DNA of 64,000 nt from the NCBI RefSeq assembly GCF_024807845.1, contig NZ_JANUEQ010000006.1, positions 186,001 to 250,000 of the forward strand. Direction: 5' to 3'. Positions 54,478 through 64,000 of this stretch are shown piece after piece; the stretch's first letter is position 1; every line of letters begins with the position of its first letter. The translations under genes and the position numbers were made by a program. Under the pieces are notes generated by a model. It worked only from the letters and a program-made list of their open reading frames with translations. It was not told where the DNA came from and made no database searches. Source of the DNA: Klebsiella sp. BIGb0407. Lineage in GTDB: Bacteria; Pseudomonadota; Gammaproteobacteria; Enterobacterales; Enterobacteriaceae.

Positions 54478-57138
54478 ATGTCAGAACGTTTACCCAATGA
54501 CGTGGATCCGATCGAAACTCGCGACTGGCTCCAGGCGATCGAATCGGTCATCCGTGAAGAAGGTGTTGAGCGTGCTCAGTATCTCATTGACCAACTGTTA
54601 TCTGAAGCCCGCAAAGGCGGAGTGAAAGTAGCGGCTGGTGCAGGTACCAGCAACTATGTAAACACGATAGCTGTTGAAGATGAGCCGGAATATCCGGGCA
54701 ATCTGGAACTGGAACGTCGTATTCGTTCTGCTATCCGCTGGAACGCCATTATGACCGTACTGCGTGCGTCTAAAAAAGACCTCGATCTGGGCGGCCATAT
54801 GTCATCATTCCAGTCTTCAGCAACAATCTATGAAGTGTGCTTCAACCACTTCTTCCGTGCACGCACTGAGGCTGATGGCGGTGACTTGGTTTACTTCCAG
54901 GGCCACATCTCTCCGGGCGTTTATGCTCGTGCCTTCCTTGAAGGTCGCTTGAGCGAAGATCAGATGAATAACTTCCGTCAGGAAGTTCACGGTAACGGTC
55001 TGTCTTCTTATCCGCACCCGAAATTGATGCCAGAATTCTGGCAGTTCCCGACCGTATCTATGGGTCTGGGTCCAATCGGTGCTATCTATCAGGCTAAGTT
55101 CCTGAAATATCTTGAGCACCGTGGTCTTAAAGATACGTCTAAGCAAACCGTTTATGCCTTCCTGGGCGACGGTGAGATGGATGAACCAGAATCCAAAGGT
55201 GCGATTACTATCGCAACCCGTGAAAAACTGGATAATCTGGTCTTCATCATTAACTGTAACTTACAGCGCCTTGATGGCCCGGTTACAGGTAATGGCAAAA
55301 TTATCAACGAACTGCAAGGTATCTTTGAAGGTGCTGGCTGGAACGTGATTAAGGTTATGTGGGGCGCCCGTTGGGACGAACTGCTGCGTAAAGACACCTC
55401 CGGTAAACTTGTTCAGCTGATGAACGAAACCGTTGACGGTGACTACCAGACCTTTAAATCTAAAAACGGCGCTTATGTTCGTGAGCACTTCTTCGGTAAA
55501 TACGCAGAAACTGCTGCTCTGGTTGCTGACTGGAGTGATGATCAGATCTGGGCTCTGAACCGTGGTGGTCATGATCCTAAGAAAATCTACGCTGCGTTCA
55601 AAAAAGCACAAGATACCAAAGGTAAAGCGACTGTTATCCTGGCCCATACCATCAAAGGTTACGGCATGGGTGAAACCGCAGAAGGTAAGAACATCGCTCA
55701 CCAGGTGAAGAAAGTGAACATGGATGGCGCACGCTATATCCGTGATCGTTTCAATGTGCCAGTATCCGATGAAGACTTGCCAAACCTGCCTTATATTAAA
55801 TTTGCTGAAGGCAGCGAAGAGCATACCTATCTGCACGCTCAGCGTCAGAAGCTGAACGGCTACCTGCCGACGCGTATGCCAAAGTTCACCGAGAAACTGG
55901 ATCTGCCTAAACTGGAAGATTTCCAGCCGCTTCTTGAAGAGCAGAACAAAGAAATCTCTACCACCATCGCTTTCGTTCGTGCCCTGAACGTCATGCTGAA
56001 GAGCGGTATCAAAGATCGCCTCGTGCCAATCATTGCCGATGAAGCGCGTACCTTTGGTATGGAAGGTCTGTTCCGTCAGATCGGTATCTACAGCCCGAAC
56101 GGCCAGCAATATACTCCGCAGGACCGTGAGCAGGTTGCTTACTACAAAGAAGACGAAAAAGGTCAGATTCTGCAAGAAGGGATCAACGAACTGGGTGCCG
56201 GTTCTTCATGGCTTGCTGCTGCGACTTCTTACAGCACCAACAACTTGCCAATGATTCCATTCTACATCTACTACTCCATGTTCGGTTTCCAGCGTATTGG
56301 CGACCTGTGCTGGGCAGCAGGTGACCAGCAGGCGCGTGGCTTCCTGGTAGGGGGTACTTCAGGTCGTACGACTCTGAACGGTGAAGGTCTGCAGCACGAA
56401 GATGGCCACAGCCATATTCAGTCACTGACTATTCCTAACTGTATCTCTTATGACCCTTCTTACGCTTATGAAGTGGCTGTCATTATGCATGACGGTCTGG
56501 AGCGTATGTATGGTGAGAAACAAGAGAACATTTACTACTACATCACGACTCTGAACGAAAACTACCACATGCCGGCTATGCCAGCAGGTGCCGAGGAAGG
56601 TATCCGTAAAGGTATCTACAAACTCGAAACTCTGGAAGGTAGCAAAGGTAAAGTTCAGCTGTTAGGTTCAGGTTCTATCCTGCGTCACGTTCGTGAAGCA
56701 GCACAGATTCTGGCAAATGACTACGGTGTAGGTTCTGATGTCTTCAGCGTAACTTCCTTCACTGAACTGGCACGTGATGGCCAGGATTGTGAGCGCTGGA
56801 ACATGCTGCATCCAACCGAAGAGCCACGTGTACCTTACGTTGCTCAGATTCTGAGTGAAGCGCCTGCTGTTGCTTCCACCGACTATATGAAATTGTTCGC
56901 AGAACAAATCCGTAACTTCATCCCAGCCAGCGACTATCGCGTTCTGGGTACCGATGGTTTCGGTCGTTCTGATAGCCGTGAAAATCTGCGTCACCACTTT
57001 GAAGTTGATGCTTCTTATGTGGTTGTTGCGGCACTGGGTGAACTGGCTAAACGTGGTGAGATCGATACGCAAGTGGTAGCTGACGCTATCAAGAAATTTA
57101 ATATCGATGCAGATAAAGTAAACCCACGTCTGGCGTAA
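54478..57138 (+). CDS. aceE: Pyruvate dehydrogenase E1 component
   Basis: The 886-residue TPP-dependent homodimeric E1 decarboxylates pyruvate and reductively acetylates the lipoyl groups of AceF. The N-terminal PP domain has the TPP/Mg motif GDGEMDEPESKG (near 230) with FIINCNLQRLDGP; the Pyr domain has the catalytic-glutamate region near 570 (YYSMFGFQRIGD context). A histidine-rich SGRTTLNGEGLQHEDGHSH loop is present. Length matches E. coli (887). A GGAATACC leader precedes the start. Confidence 0.98.
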   Translation: MSERLPNDVDPIETRDWLQAIESVIREEGVERAQYLIDQLLSEARKGGVKVAAGAGTSNYVNTIAVEDEPEYPGNLELERRIRSAIRWNAIMTVLRASKKDLDLGGHMSSFQSSATIYEVCFNHFFRARTEADGGDLVYFQGHISPGVYARAFLEGRLSEDQMNNFRQEVHGNGLSSYPHPKLMPEFWQFPTVSMGLGPIGAIYQAKFLKYLEHRGLKDTSKQTVYAFLGDGEMDEPESKGAITIATREKLDNLVFIINCNLQRLDGPVTGNGKIINELQGIFEGAGWNVIKVMWGARWDELLRKDTSGKLVQLMNETVDGDYQTFKSKNGAYVREHFFGKYAETAALVADWSDDQIWALNRGGHDPKKIYAAFKKAQDTKGKATVILAHTIKGYGMGETAEGKNIAHQVKKVNMDGARYIRDRFNVPVSDEDLPNLPYIKFAEGSEEHTYLHAQRQKLNGYLPTRMPKFTEKLDLPKLEDFQPLLEEQNKEISTTIAFVRALNVMLKSGIKDRLVPIIADEARTFGMEGLFRQIGIYSPNGQQYTPQDREQVAYYKEDEKGQILQEGINELGAGSSWLAAATSYSTNNLPMIPFYIYYSMFGFQRIGDLCWAAGDQQARGFLVGGTSGRTTLNGEGLQHEDGHSHIQSLTIPNCISYDPSYAYEVAVIMHDGLERMYGEKQENIYYYITTLNENYHMPAMPAGAEEGIRKGIYKLETLEGSKGKVQLLGSGSILRHVREAAQILANDYGVGSDVFSVTSFTELARDGQDCERWNMLHPTEEPRVPYVAQILSEAPAVASTDYMKLFAEQIRNFIPASDYRVLGTDGFGRSDSRENLRHHFEVDASYVVVAALGELAKRGEIDTQVVADAIKKFNIDADKVNPRLA

Positions 57139-57152
57139 GAGGTAAATAGACA

Positions 57153-59030
57153 ATGGCTATCGAAATCAAAGTACCAGACATCGGTTCTGATGAAGTTGAA
57201 ATCACCGAAATTCTGGTCAAAGTGGGCGATAAAGTTGAAGCTGAACAATCGCTTATTACCGTAGAAGGCGACAAAGCCTCTATGGAAGTCCCGTCTCCAC
57301 AGGCAGGGATCGTCAAAGAGATCAAAATCTCTGTTGGTGAGAAAACTGAGACTGGCAAACTGATTATGATTTTCGAATCCGCCGAAGGTGCAGCAGCTGC
57401 TGCACCGGCGAAGGCTGAAGAGAGCAAAGCACCAGCAGCACCGGCTGCTGCAAGTGCAGCAAAAGAAGTGACTGTGCCAGACATCGGTGGTGATGAAGTT
57501 GAAGTTACCGAAATCATGGTTAAAGTCGGCGACAAAGTTGCTGCTGAGCAGTCACTGCTTACCGTTGAAGGCGACAAAGCTTCCATGGAAGTTCCGGCTC
57601 CGTTTGCTGGCACCGTGAAAGAAATCAAAATTGCCGCTGGCGATAAAGTGTCTACCGGTTCACTGATCATGGTCTTCGAAGTTGAAGGCGCAGCACCTGC
57701 GGCGGCTCCGGCCTCTGCACCTGCTGCAGCCGCTGCGGCACCTGCTGCTGCAACCGGTGCTAAAGACGTGAACGTTCCGGATATCGGCGGTGACGAAGTC
57801 GAAGTGACCGAGATTATGGTTAAGGTTGGCGACAAAGTTGCTGCCGAACAGTCACTGATTACCGTTGAAGGCGATAAAGCTTCCATGGAAGTTCCGGCTC
57901 CGTTTGCTGGCACCGTGAAAGAAATCAAAATTGCTGCTGGCGATAAAGTGTCTACCGGTTCACTGATCATGGTCTTCGAAGTGGAAGGCGCAGCGCCTGC
58001 TGCGGCTCCAGCACCGACTGCTGATGCACCTGCTCCAGCTGCCGCTAAACCAGCAGCTCCGGCAGCTAAAGCTGAAGGCAAGTCTGAGTTTGCTGAAAAC
58101 GACGCTTACGTTCACGCTACCCCACTGATTCGCCGTCTGGCGCGTGAGTTTGGTGTTAACCTGGCGAAAGTCAAAGGAACCGGACGTAAAGGCCGTATCC
58201 TGCGTGAAGACGTTCAGGCTTATGTGAAAGACGCGGTTAAACGTGCAGAAGCGGCACCTGCGGCTGCGGCTGCCGGTGGCGGTCTGCCAGGCATGCTGCC
58301 ATGGCCGAAAGTTGACTTCAGCAAGTTTGGTGAAGTCGAAGAAGTTGAACTGGGTCGTATCCAGAAAATCTCTGGTGCTAACCTGAGCCGTAACTGGGTG
58401 ATGATCCCGCACGTTACGCACTTCGACAAAACCGATATCACCGATCTGGAAGCGTTCCGTAAGCAACAGAACGTTGAAGCTGAAAAGCGTAAACTGGATG
58501 TGAAAATCACCCCAGTCGTCTTCATTATGAAGGCTGTTGCCGCGGCGCTTGAGCAGCTGCCACGCTTTAACAGTTCACTGTCTGCAGATGCTCAGACGCT
58601 GACGCTGAAGAAATATATCAATATCGGTGTTGCGGTTGATACGCCAAACGGTCTGGTTGTGCCAGTATTCAAAGATGTGAACAAGAAAGGCATCATTGAA
58701 CTGTCACGCGAACTGATCGAAGTGTCTAAAAAGGCACGTGCGGGTAAACTGACCGCAGGCGATATGCAAGGCGGATGTTTCACCATCTCAAGCCTTGGCG
58801 GTATCGGAACGACTCACTTTGCCCCAATCGTGAATGCGCCAGAAGTGGCTATTCTCGGTGTCTCCAAGTCAGCTATGGAGCCAGTCTGGAACGGTAAAGA
58901 GTTCGTACCGCGTCTGATGATGCCAATTTCGCTCTCCTTCGATCACCGTGTTATCGACGGTGCGGACGGTGCGCGCTTTATCACCATCATCAACAATACG
59001 CTGTCAGATATTCGCCGTCTGGTGATGTAA
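57153..59030 (+). CDS. aceF: Dihydrolipoyl acetyltransferase, E2 of pyruvate dehydrogenase
   Basis: The 625-residue core subunit has three lipoyl domains (about residues 2-75, 107-180 and 207-280), each with the lipoylated lysine in [10 protein letters not shown]. Ala/Pro-rich linkers join them, followed by the E3-binding domain ([23 protein letters not shown], near 325; core [11 protein letters not shown]) and the catalytic domain ending with the active-site [12 protein letters not shown]. Lipoyl domains 2 and 3 are nearly identical in DNA over about 180 bases at a 300-base offset. Length is close to E. coli (630). It follows aceE by 14 bases. Confidence 0.98.
   Translation: MAIEIKVPDIGSDEVEITEILVKVGDKVEAEQSLITVEGDKASMEVPSPQAGIVKEIKISVGEKTETGKLIMIFESAEGAAAAAPAKAEESKAPAAPAAASAAKEVTVPDIGGDEVEVTEIMVKVGDKVAAEQSLLTVEGDKASMEVPAPFAGTVKEIKIAAGDKVSTGSLIMVFEVEGAAPAAAPASAPAAAAAAPAAATGAKDVNVPDIGGDEVEVTEIMVKVGDKVAAEQSLITVEGDKASMEVPAPFAGTVKEIKIAAGDKVSTGSLIMVFEVEGAAPAAAPAPTADAPAPAAAKPAAPAAKAEGKSEFAENDAYVHATPLIRRLAREFGVNLAKVKGTGRKGRILREDVQAYVKDAVKRAEAAPAAAAAGGGLPGMLPWPKVDFSKFGEVEEVELGRIQKISGANLSRNWVMIPHVTHFDKTDITDLEAFRKQQNVEAEKRKLDVKITPVVFIMKAVAAALEQLPRFNSSLSADAQTLTLKKYINIGVAVDTPNGLVVPVFKDVNKKGIIELSRELIEVSKKARAGKLTAGDMQGGCFTISSLGGIGTTHFAPIVNAPEVAILGVSKSAMEPVWNGKEFVPRLMMPISLSFDHRVIDGADGARFITIINNTLSDIRRLVM
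57541..58001 (+). repeat. Near-identical lipoyl-domain repeat inside aceF (300-bp period)
   Basis: Bases 57541-57701 and 57841-58001 align without gaps at an offset of exactly 300, with only a handful of mismatches, mostly synonymous. A run of nearly 60 bases from AAAGCTTCCATGGAAGTTCC onward is identical. The first lipoyl domain is much more diverged from both. This points to recent duplication or gene conversion between domains 2 and 3. Confidence 0.85.
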
Positions 59031-59036
59031 TTGACG

Positions 59037-59062
59037 AAGCCGGCCAATCGGCCGGCTTTTTT
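59037..59062 (+). terminator. Terminator after aceF
   Basis: AAGCCGGCC / GGCCGGCTT stem with an AATC loop, followed by six T. It should end most aceEF transcripts, so lpd also needs its own promoter. Confidence 0.9.
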
Positions 59063-59121
59063 CTGTTAATCTCATCAAGTTATCAAGGATTAACGGACGT
59101 ATACCTAAGACGTTTTGTCGT

Positions 59122-59160
59122 TTGTTGTTTCAAAATTGTTAACATTTTTGTAAAATAATC
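59122..59160 (+). promoter_or_regulatory. lpd promoter region with an ArcA-like element
   Basis: AT-rich sequence TTGTTAACATTTTTGTAAAAT (core TTGTTAACATTTTT, about 59136-59149) lies about 100 bases before lpd and resembles the lpd promoter I recall from E. coli, where ArcA represses. GTTAA and TTTGTAAAAT suit an ArcA site. Exact -35 and -10 boxes were not resolved. Confidence 0.5.
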
Positions 59161-59242
59161 AGCGATAGAACGTCCCGGTGGATGATGGGCGTTAAAATAA
59201 CTAAATAACGTCAGACTGCCGGAAACCAATTAAGAGGTCATG

Positions 59243-60667
59243 ATGAGTACTGAAATTAAAACTCAGGTCGTGGTACTTGGGGCAGGTCCTGCGGGCTACT
59301 CTGCTGCTTTTCGTTGCGCAGACTTAGGTCTGGAGACTGTCCTGGTTGAGCGTTATAGCACCCTGGGTGGTGTTTGTCTGAACGTCGGCTGTATCCCTTC
59401 TAAAGCTTTGCTGCACGTGGCTAAAGTGATTGAAGAAGCGAAAGCGCTGGCTGAACACGGTATTGTTTTTGGTGAACCAAAAACCGATATCGACAAAATT
59501 CGTACCTGGAAAGAAAAGGTTATTAACCAGCTGACCGGTGGCCTTGCAGGTATGGCTAAAGGCCGTAAAGTTAAAGTCGTTAACGGTCTGGCTAAATTTA
59601 CTGGCGCTAACACCCTGGTGGTTGATGGCGAAAATGGCCCGACTACCGTTAACTTCGATAATGCGATTATCGCAGCGGGTTCACGTCCAATTGAACTGCC
59701 ATTTATCCCGCATCATGACCCACGTATCTGGGACTCAACTGACGCGCTGGAGCTGAAAACCGTTCCTGAGCGCCTGCTGGTTATGGGTGGTGGTATCATC
59801 GGTCTGGAAATGGGTACCGTTTACCATGCTCTGGGTTCACAGATTGACGTAGTTGAAATGTTTGACCAGGTCATTCCAGCGGCAGATAAAGACATCGTTA
59901 AAGTCTTTACCAAGCGCATCAGCAAGAAGTTTAACCTGATCCTGGAAACCAAAGTTACCGCCGTTGAAGCTAAAGAAGACGGTATCTATGTGACCATGGA
60001 AGGCAAAAAAGCGCCTGCCGAACCACAACGTTATGATGCAGTGCTGGTTGCTATCGGCCGCGTACCTAACGGTAAGAATCTTGATGCAGGCAAAGCTGGC
60101 GTTGAAGTTGACGACCGTGGCTTTATCCGCGTTGATAAGCAAATGCGTACCAACGTGCCGCACATCTTTGCTATCGGCGATATCGTCGGTCAGCCAATGC
60201 TGGCACACAAAGGTGTACATGAAGGCCACGTTGCCGCTGAAGTTATCTCTGGTCTGAAGCACTACTTCGACCCGAAAGTGATTCCTTCAATTGCCTATAC
60301 TGAGCCAGAAGTTGCCTGGGTAGGTCTGACTGAGAAAGAAGCGAAAGAGAAAGGTATTAGCTACGAAACGGCTACCTTCCCATGGGCGGCATCTGGCCGT
60401 GCTATCGCTTCTGATTGTGCAGACGGCGTGACCAAGCTGATTTTCGACAAAGAAACGCATCGTGTTATCGGTGGTGCTATTGTTGGTACTAACGGCGGCG
60501 AGCTGCTGGGTGAAATCGGCCTGGCGATTGAGATGGGTTGTGATGCTGAAGATTTAGCACTGACTATCCACGCTCACCCAACCTTGCATGAATCTGTCGG
60601 CCTGGCCGCAGAGATCTTCGAAGGCAGCATTACGGATTTACCTAACGCGAAAGCGAAGAAAAAATAA
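59243..60667 (+). CDS. lpd: Dihydrolipoamide dehydrogenase (E3)
   Basis: The 474-residue FAD disulfide reductase (E. coli has 474) reoxidises lipoamide for pyruvate and 2-oxoglutarate dehydrogenases and the glycine cleavage system. The FAD motif VVVLGAGPAGYSAA is at the N-terminus, the redox-active pair is in GGVCLNVGCIPSKALL (C45 and C50), the NAD motif MGGGIIGLEMG is near 182, and the catalytic HAHPTLHE is near 445. ATG 59243 (MSTEIKTQ) matches E. coli; ATG 59240 adds one residue. AGAGG lies upstream. Confidence 0.98.
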   Translation: MSTEIKTQVVVLGAGPAGYSAAFRCADLGLETVLVERYSTLGGVCLNVGCIPSKALLHVAKVIEEAKALAEHGIVFGEPKTDIDKIRTWKEKVINQLTGGLAGMAKGRKVKVVNGLAKFTGANTLVVDGENGPTTVNFDNAIIAAGSRPIELPFIPHHDPRIWDSTDALELKTVPERLLVMGGGIIGLEMGTVYHALGSQIDVVEMFDQVIPAADKDIVKVFTKRISKKFNLILETKVTAVEAKEDGIYVTMEGKKAPAEPQRYDAVLVAIGRVPNGKNLDAGKAGVEVDDRGFIRVDKQMRTNVPHIFAIGDIVGQPMLAHKGVHEGHVAAEVISGLKHYFDPKVIPSIAYTEPEVAWVGLTEKEAKEKGISYETATFPWAASGRAIASDCADGVTKLIFDKETHRVIGGAIVGTNGGELLGEIGLAIEMGCDAEDLALTIHAHPTLHESVGLAAEIFEGSITDLPNAKAKKK

Positions 60668-60689
60668 TCCGGGTTCTATCCTGCCATCT

Positions 60690-60721
60690 AAAAAACGATC
60701 CATAATGGGTCGTTTTTTTTG
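60690..60721 (+). terminator. Terminator after lpd
   Basis: Stem AAAACGATCC / GGGTCGTTTT with a CATAAT-type loop, followed by eight or more T. It separates lpd from acnB; E. coli has yacH in this gap, absent here. Confidence 0.9.
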
Positions 60722-60931
60722 TTTATAGCTCATAACGAAAAGTAATCTGTCAGCCTTAACGATTCAGCCAAGATTTAATGTTGCTTTTTTGTAAACACAT
60801 TAACAGTGGCTGCAAATCCTGCTATGCTGCCCGACGCGAGACCGGGCATTTACCCTACAGACTGCTGCTCACAGGAGCGTGAAGAGAGAAGCCTGGTGGC
60901 GCCATATGATAATGATAGTGAGGAGAATGTC

Positions 60932-63529
60932 GTGCTAGAAGACTACCGTAAGCACGTGGCTGAGCGTGCTGCTGAAGGGATTGTTCCAAAACCCTTAGAT
61001 GCCACCCAATTGGCCGCATTGGTTGAATTGCTGAAAAATCCACCGGCAGGCGAAGAAGAATTCCTGCTGGACCTTATTACCAATCGTGTCCCGCCAGGTG
61101 TTGATGAAGCGGCTTATGTAAAAGCGGGCTTCCTGGCTGCTATCGCCAAAGGTGAAGCAACCTCTGCGCTGATTTCCCCTGAGAAAGCTATTGAACTACT
61201 GGGTACCATGCAGGGCGGTTATAATATTCATCCGCTCATCGATGCCCTTGATAACGAAACTCTGGCACCAATCGCTGCTAAAGCACTCACCCATACGCTG
61301 CTGATGTTCGATAACTTCTACGATGTAGAAGATAAAGCAAAAGCGGGCAACACCTACGCTCAACAGGTTATTAAAGCCTGGGCTGATGCCGAATGGTTCC
61401 TTTCTCGTCCAAAACTTGCTGAGAAAATTACTGTTACCGTCTTCAAAGTCACCGGTGAAACTAACACCGATGACCTTTCCCCAGCCCCTGATGCCTGGTC
61501 GCGCCCTGATATCCCACTTCATGCTTTAGCGATGCTGAAGACTGAACGTGAAGGTATTGAACCAGACAACAACGGTACTATCGGCCCGATTAAGCAAATC
61601 GAAGCCCTGAATAAAAAAGGTTTCCCGTTAGCTTATGTAGGTGACGTAGTCGGAACCGGTTCTTCACGTAAATCCGCCACTAACTCCGTACTGTGGTTTA
61701 TGGGCGAAGATATCCCATACGTGCCTAACAAACGCGGCGGCGGTGTAGTACTCGGCGGTAAAATTGCGCCAATCTTCTTTAACACTATGGAAGATGCCGG
61801 TGCTCTGCCAATCGAGGTTGACGTCTCTGACCTGAATATGGGGGATGTGATTGACATCTATCCATACCTTGGCGAAGTACGTAATCACGAAACCAACGAA
61901 CTGATTGCTTCCTTTGAGCTGAAAACTGACGTTCTGCTGGACGAAGTTCGTGCGGGTGGTCGTATTCCACTGATCATCGGTCGTGGCCTGACAACCAAGG
62001 CGCGTGAAGCTTTATCTCTGCCGCACAGTGACGTTTTTGTCCAGGCGAAAGATGTTGCTGAAAGTACTCTCGGTTACTCCCTGGCACAGAAAATGGTTGG
62101 CCGTGCTTGCGGCGTAGCAGGTATTCGTCCGGGCGCTTACTGTGAACCTAAGATGACCTCTGTCGGTTCCCAGGACACCACCGGTCCAATGACCCGTGAT
62201 GAGCTGAAAGACCTCGCCTGCCTCGGCTTCTCAGCCGATTTAGTGATGCAGTCTTTCTGCCACACTGCGGCTTATCCTAAGCCGGTTGACGTGACCACTC
62301 ACCATACTCTGCCGGACTTCATCATGAACCGTGGCGGTGTTTCGCTGCGTCCGGGAGACGGCGTTATTCACTCCTGGCTGAACCGTATGCTGCTGCCAGA
62401 TACCGTCGGTACCGGCGGTGACTCCCACACCCGTTTCCCGATTGGTATTTCTTTCCCGGCGGGCTCCGGTTTAGTCGCGTTTGCTGCGGCAACCGGCGTG
62501 ATGCCACTGGATATGCCTGAATCAGTACTGGTGCGCTTTAAAGGCGAAATGCAGCCGGGTATCACCCTGCGTGATTTAGTGCATGCGATTCCCCTGTACG
62601 CTATTCGCCAGGGCTTGCTGACGGTTGAGAAAAAAGGGAAGAAAAACATCTTCTCTGGCCGCATCCTGGAAATTGAAGGTCTGCCAACGTTAAAAGTTGA
62701 GCAGGCATTTGAACTGACCGATGCCTCGGCTGAGCGTTCTGCTGCTGGCTGTACCATCAAGCTTGATCGCGAGCCAATTGAAGAGTACCTGAACTCGAAT
62801 ATCGTGCTGCTGAAGTGGATGATTGCTGAAGGTTATGGCGATCGTCGTACTATCGAACGCCGTATTCAGGGCATGGAAAAATGGCTGGCGGATCCACAGC
62901 TGATGGAAGCCGACGCTGATGCAGAGTATGCGGCAGTGATCGAAATCGATCTGGCTGACATCAAAGAGCCTATTCTGTGTGCGCCGAACGATCCTGATGA
63001 TGCGCGTCTGCTGTCTGATGTCGCTGGTGAGAAGATCGATGAAGTCTTTATCGGTTCTTGCATGACCAACATCGGTCACTTCCGTGCGGCAGGTAAACTG
63101 CTGGATAGCCACAAAGGGCAACTGCCTACGCGTCTGTGGGTGGCTCCGCCAACCCGTATGGATGCCGCACAGTTGACCGAAGAAGGTTACTACAGCGTGT
63201 TTGGTAAGAGCGGGGCACGTATCGAGATCCCGGGTTGTTCCCTGTGTATGGGTAACCAGGCGCGTGTAGCAGACGGAGCGACCGTTGTCTCCACCTCTAC
63301 CCGTAACTTCCCGAACCGTTTAGGAACGGGCGCGAACGTCTTCCTGGCATCCGCTGAGCTGGCTGCTGTCTCTTCTCTGTTAGGTAAATTACCGACGCCA
63401 GAAGAGTATCTGACCTATGTCTCTCGCGTGGATCAAACGGCAGCGGATACTTACCGTTATCTGAACTTTGACCAGCTCAGTCAGTACACTGAGAAAGCAG
63501 ATGGCGTTATCTTCCAGACTGTTGTTTAA
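60932..63529 (+). CDS. acnB: Aconitate hydratase B
   Basis: The 865-residue TCA enzyme (same length as E. coli) interconverts citrate and isocitrate via a [4Fe-4S] cluster. The cluster cysteines lie in [15 protein letters not shown] (near 710) and [14 protein letters not shown] (near 769 and 772). The N-terminal HEAT-like and swivelling domains typical of AcnB come first. The start is GTG at 60932 ([16 protein letters not shown]) with AGGAG seven bases upstream; the longer in-frame ORF from 60806 is not supported by family length. Confidence 0.97.
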   Translation: MLEDYRKHVAERAAEGIVPKPLDATQLAALVELLKNPPAGEEEFLLDLITNRVPPGVDEAAYVKAGFLAAIAKGEATSALISPEKAIELLGTMQGGYNIHPLIDALDNETLAPIAAKALTHTLLMFDNFYDVEDKAKAGNTYAQQVIKAWADAEWFLSRPKLAEKITVTVFKVTGETNTDDLSPAPDAWSRPDIPLHALAMLKTEREGIEPDNNGTIGPIKQIEALNKKGFPLAYVGDVVGTGSSRKSATNSVLWFMGEDIPYVPNKRGGGVVLGGKIAPIFFNTMEDAGALPIEVDVSDLNMGDVIDIYPYLGEVRNHETNELIASFELKTDVLLDEVRAGGRIPLIIGRGLTTKAREALSLPHSDVFVQAKDVAESTLGYSLAQKMVGRACGVAGIRPGAYCEPKMTSVGSQDTTGPMTRDELKDLACLGFSADLVMQSFCHTAAYPKPVDVTTHHTLPDFIMNRGGVSLRPGDGVIHSWLNRMLLPDTVGTGGDSHTRFPIGISFPAGSGLVAFAAATGVMPLDMPESVLVRFKGEMQPGITLRDLVHAIPLYAIRQGLLTVEKKGKKNIFSGRILEIEGLPTLKVEQAFELTDASAERSAAGCTIKLDREPIEEYLNSNIVLLKWMIAEGYGDRRTIERRIQGMEKWLADPQLMEADADAEYAAVIEIDLADIKEPILCAPNDPDDARLLSDVAGEKIDEVFIGSCMTNIGHFRAAGKLLDSHKGQLPTRLWVAPPTRMDAAQLTEEGYYSVFGKSGARIEIPGCSLCMGNQARVADGATVVSTSTRNFPNRLGTGANVFLASAELAAVSSLLGKLPTPEEYLTYVSRVDQTAADTYRYLNFDQLSQYTEKADGVIFQTVV

Positions 63530-63566
63530 GCTTTAGTCAGCGCGAGCTGAAGAAAAACTAAAATAG

Positions 63567-63598
63567 AATGGCGACCTCTAAGGGGTCGCCATTTTTTT
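63567..63598. terminator. Shared terminator of acnB and the convergent regulator
   Basis: Strong stem AATGGCGACC / GGTCGCCATT with seven T on the plus strand. Its T-run contains the stop codon of the minus-strand gene that ends at 63597. Confidence 0.9.
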
Positions 63599-64000
63599 AT
63601 CCTTCCTGTTCACCGGCTGTGAGGACTTCAATTCTCATACTCGTCAGGGTCTCTTGTGCCGTCATGGGTAACCCGCTATCGGTAATGACACGATTAAATG
63701 CGGTTAAGGGGGTGACCAGGTGGGTGGCGATACGTCCATATTTTGAGGTGTCACACAGCAATATATGGTGACTACTGGATTCTATCGCGGCGCGTTTGAC
63801 CGCCACTTTATCTTCGTTTGGCGTCGAAATACCGCGTAAACTCCATGAAGATGCAGAGATAAACGCGATATCAATAAATAAGTTCCGCAATGACTGAGCT
63901 GCGGCTTCACCGACAGAAGAGCGGTTTTCCCGACATAGCGTACCGCCGGTATGGATAACCCGACACAAACTGTTATCGATAAGAAAACCGGTAATGGCAA
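63597..64000 (-). CDS. DeoR-family transcriptional regulator, C-terminal part (cut by window edge)
   Basis: About 133 codons are open from the window edge to the stop at 63597; the N-terminal helix-turn-helix lies outside. The visible part is a DeoR/GlpR-type sugar-phosphate sensor domain: RVIHTGGTLCRENRSSVGEAA matches the family's GG...R...S.VG motif (core HTGGTLCRENRSSVG), followed by FIDIAFISASSWS, STPNEDKVAVKRAAIESS and LLCDTSKYGR. The nearest internal start-like codon (TTG at 63968) is not the real start. Effector and target genes are unknown. E. coli has yacL downstream of acnB, so this neighbour differs. Confidence 0.88.
   Translation of the reverse strand, partial: AITGFLIDNSLCRVIHTGGTLCRENRSSVGEAAAQSLRNLFIDIAFISASSWSLRGISTPNEDKVAVKRAAIESSSHHILLCDTSKYGRIATHLVTPLTAFNRVITDSGLPMTAQETLTSMRIEVLTAGEQEG

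Noticed and set aside
55261-56175. 304-codon minus-strand ORF opposite aceE
   Set aside because: Antisense shadow of a highly expressed, codon-biased gene; no family resemblance.
57098-58081. 327-codon minus-strand ORF opposite aceF
   Set aside because: Its Ala/Ser/Thr/Pro-rich, repetitive translation simply mirrors the lipoyl-domain repeats and linkers of aceF; no motif and no ribosome site.
60806-60931. Upstream in-frame extension of acnB
   Set aside because: GTG 60932 has a good AGGAG site and gives exactly the usual 865 residues.

Overview
The window is chromosomal DNA from a member of the Enterobacterales, outside the Escherichia/Salmonella group. Nearly every protein is recognisably close to its E. 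coli counterpart: IlvI, Cra, FtsA, FtsZ, SecA, AroP, AceE, Lpd and AcnB. Much of the E. coli '2 minute' gene order (leu, ilvIH, cra, mra/dcw, secMA, mutT, coaE, guaC, hof/ppd, nadC, ampDE, aroP, pdh, acnB) is kept. Differences from E. coli are the lack of leuO, a DUF721 (DciA-like) gene beside secM, ERIC repeats, and two inserted catabolic blocks. I cannot name the genus from sequence alone; Yersiniaceae-, Hafniaceae- or Budviciaceae-like lineages would fit.

Layout. 1-480: 5' end of leuA with its leader peptide, attenuator and promoter (minus strand). 480-1067: gene-free region where leuO lies in E. coli. 1068-3286: ilvIH. 3343-8179: an islet with one unrecognised gene and an asc-type aryl-beta-glucoside locus (LacI repressor, PTS EIIBC, 6-phospho-beta-glucosidase). 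8403-9407: cra. 9981-27963: the complete division and cell wall (dcw) cluster, from the mra promoter and MraZ boxes through mraZ, rsmH, ftsL, ftsI, murE, murF, mraY, murD, ftsW, murG, murC, ddlB, ftsQ, ftsA and ftsZ to lpxC. 27972-31788: the DUF721 gene, secM and secA.

31867-42540: a proline/histidine catabolic block. It has putP, a put control region with four GTTGCA motifs, a decayed N-terminal relic of putA, then hutI-hutG, two ERIC elements, hutC-hutU-hutH and a ProY/HutT-like permease. This block separates secA from mutT, which are adjacent in E. coli. 42707-44672: mutT, yacG, zapD and coaE. 44946-51603: guaC, the type IV pilus genes hofC-hofB-ppdD, nadC and ampDE. 51651-53015: aroP under a perfect TyrR box. 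53479-60667: pdhR-aceE-aceF-lpd, with a perfect PdhR operator, a 41-bp mini-ERIC and a 15-bp perfect inverted repeat ahead of aceE. 60932-63529: acnB. 63597-64000: the C-terminal part of a DeoR-type regulator cut by the window edge.

How the genes work together. The dcw genes build lipid II from UDP-MurNAc and assemble the divisome; their stop and start codons overlap tightly, so they are probably translationally coupled. The put/hut block would import proline and histidine and convert histidine to glutamate, but the local proline dehydrogenase gene is destroyed. The pdh/lpd/acnB block feeds pyruvate into the TCA cycle. No tRNA, rRNA, CRISPR array, complete insertion sequence or prophage was seen. 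The most unusual items are the putA relic that keeps its operators, the ERIC variants, the aceE leader hairpin, the DciA-like gene and the unrecognised gene at 3343-3948.
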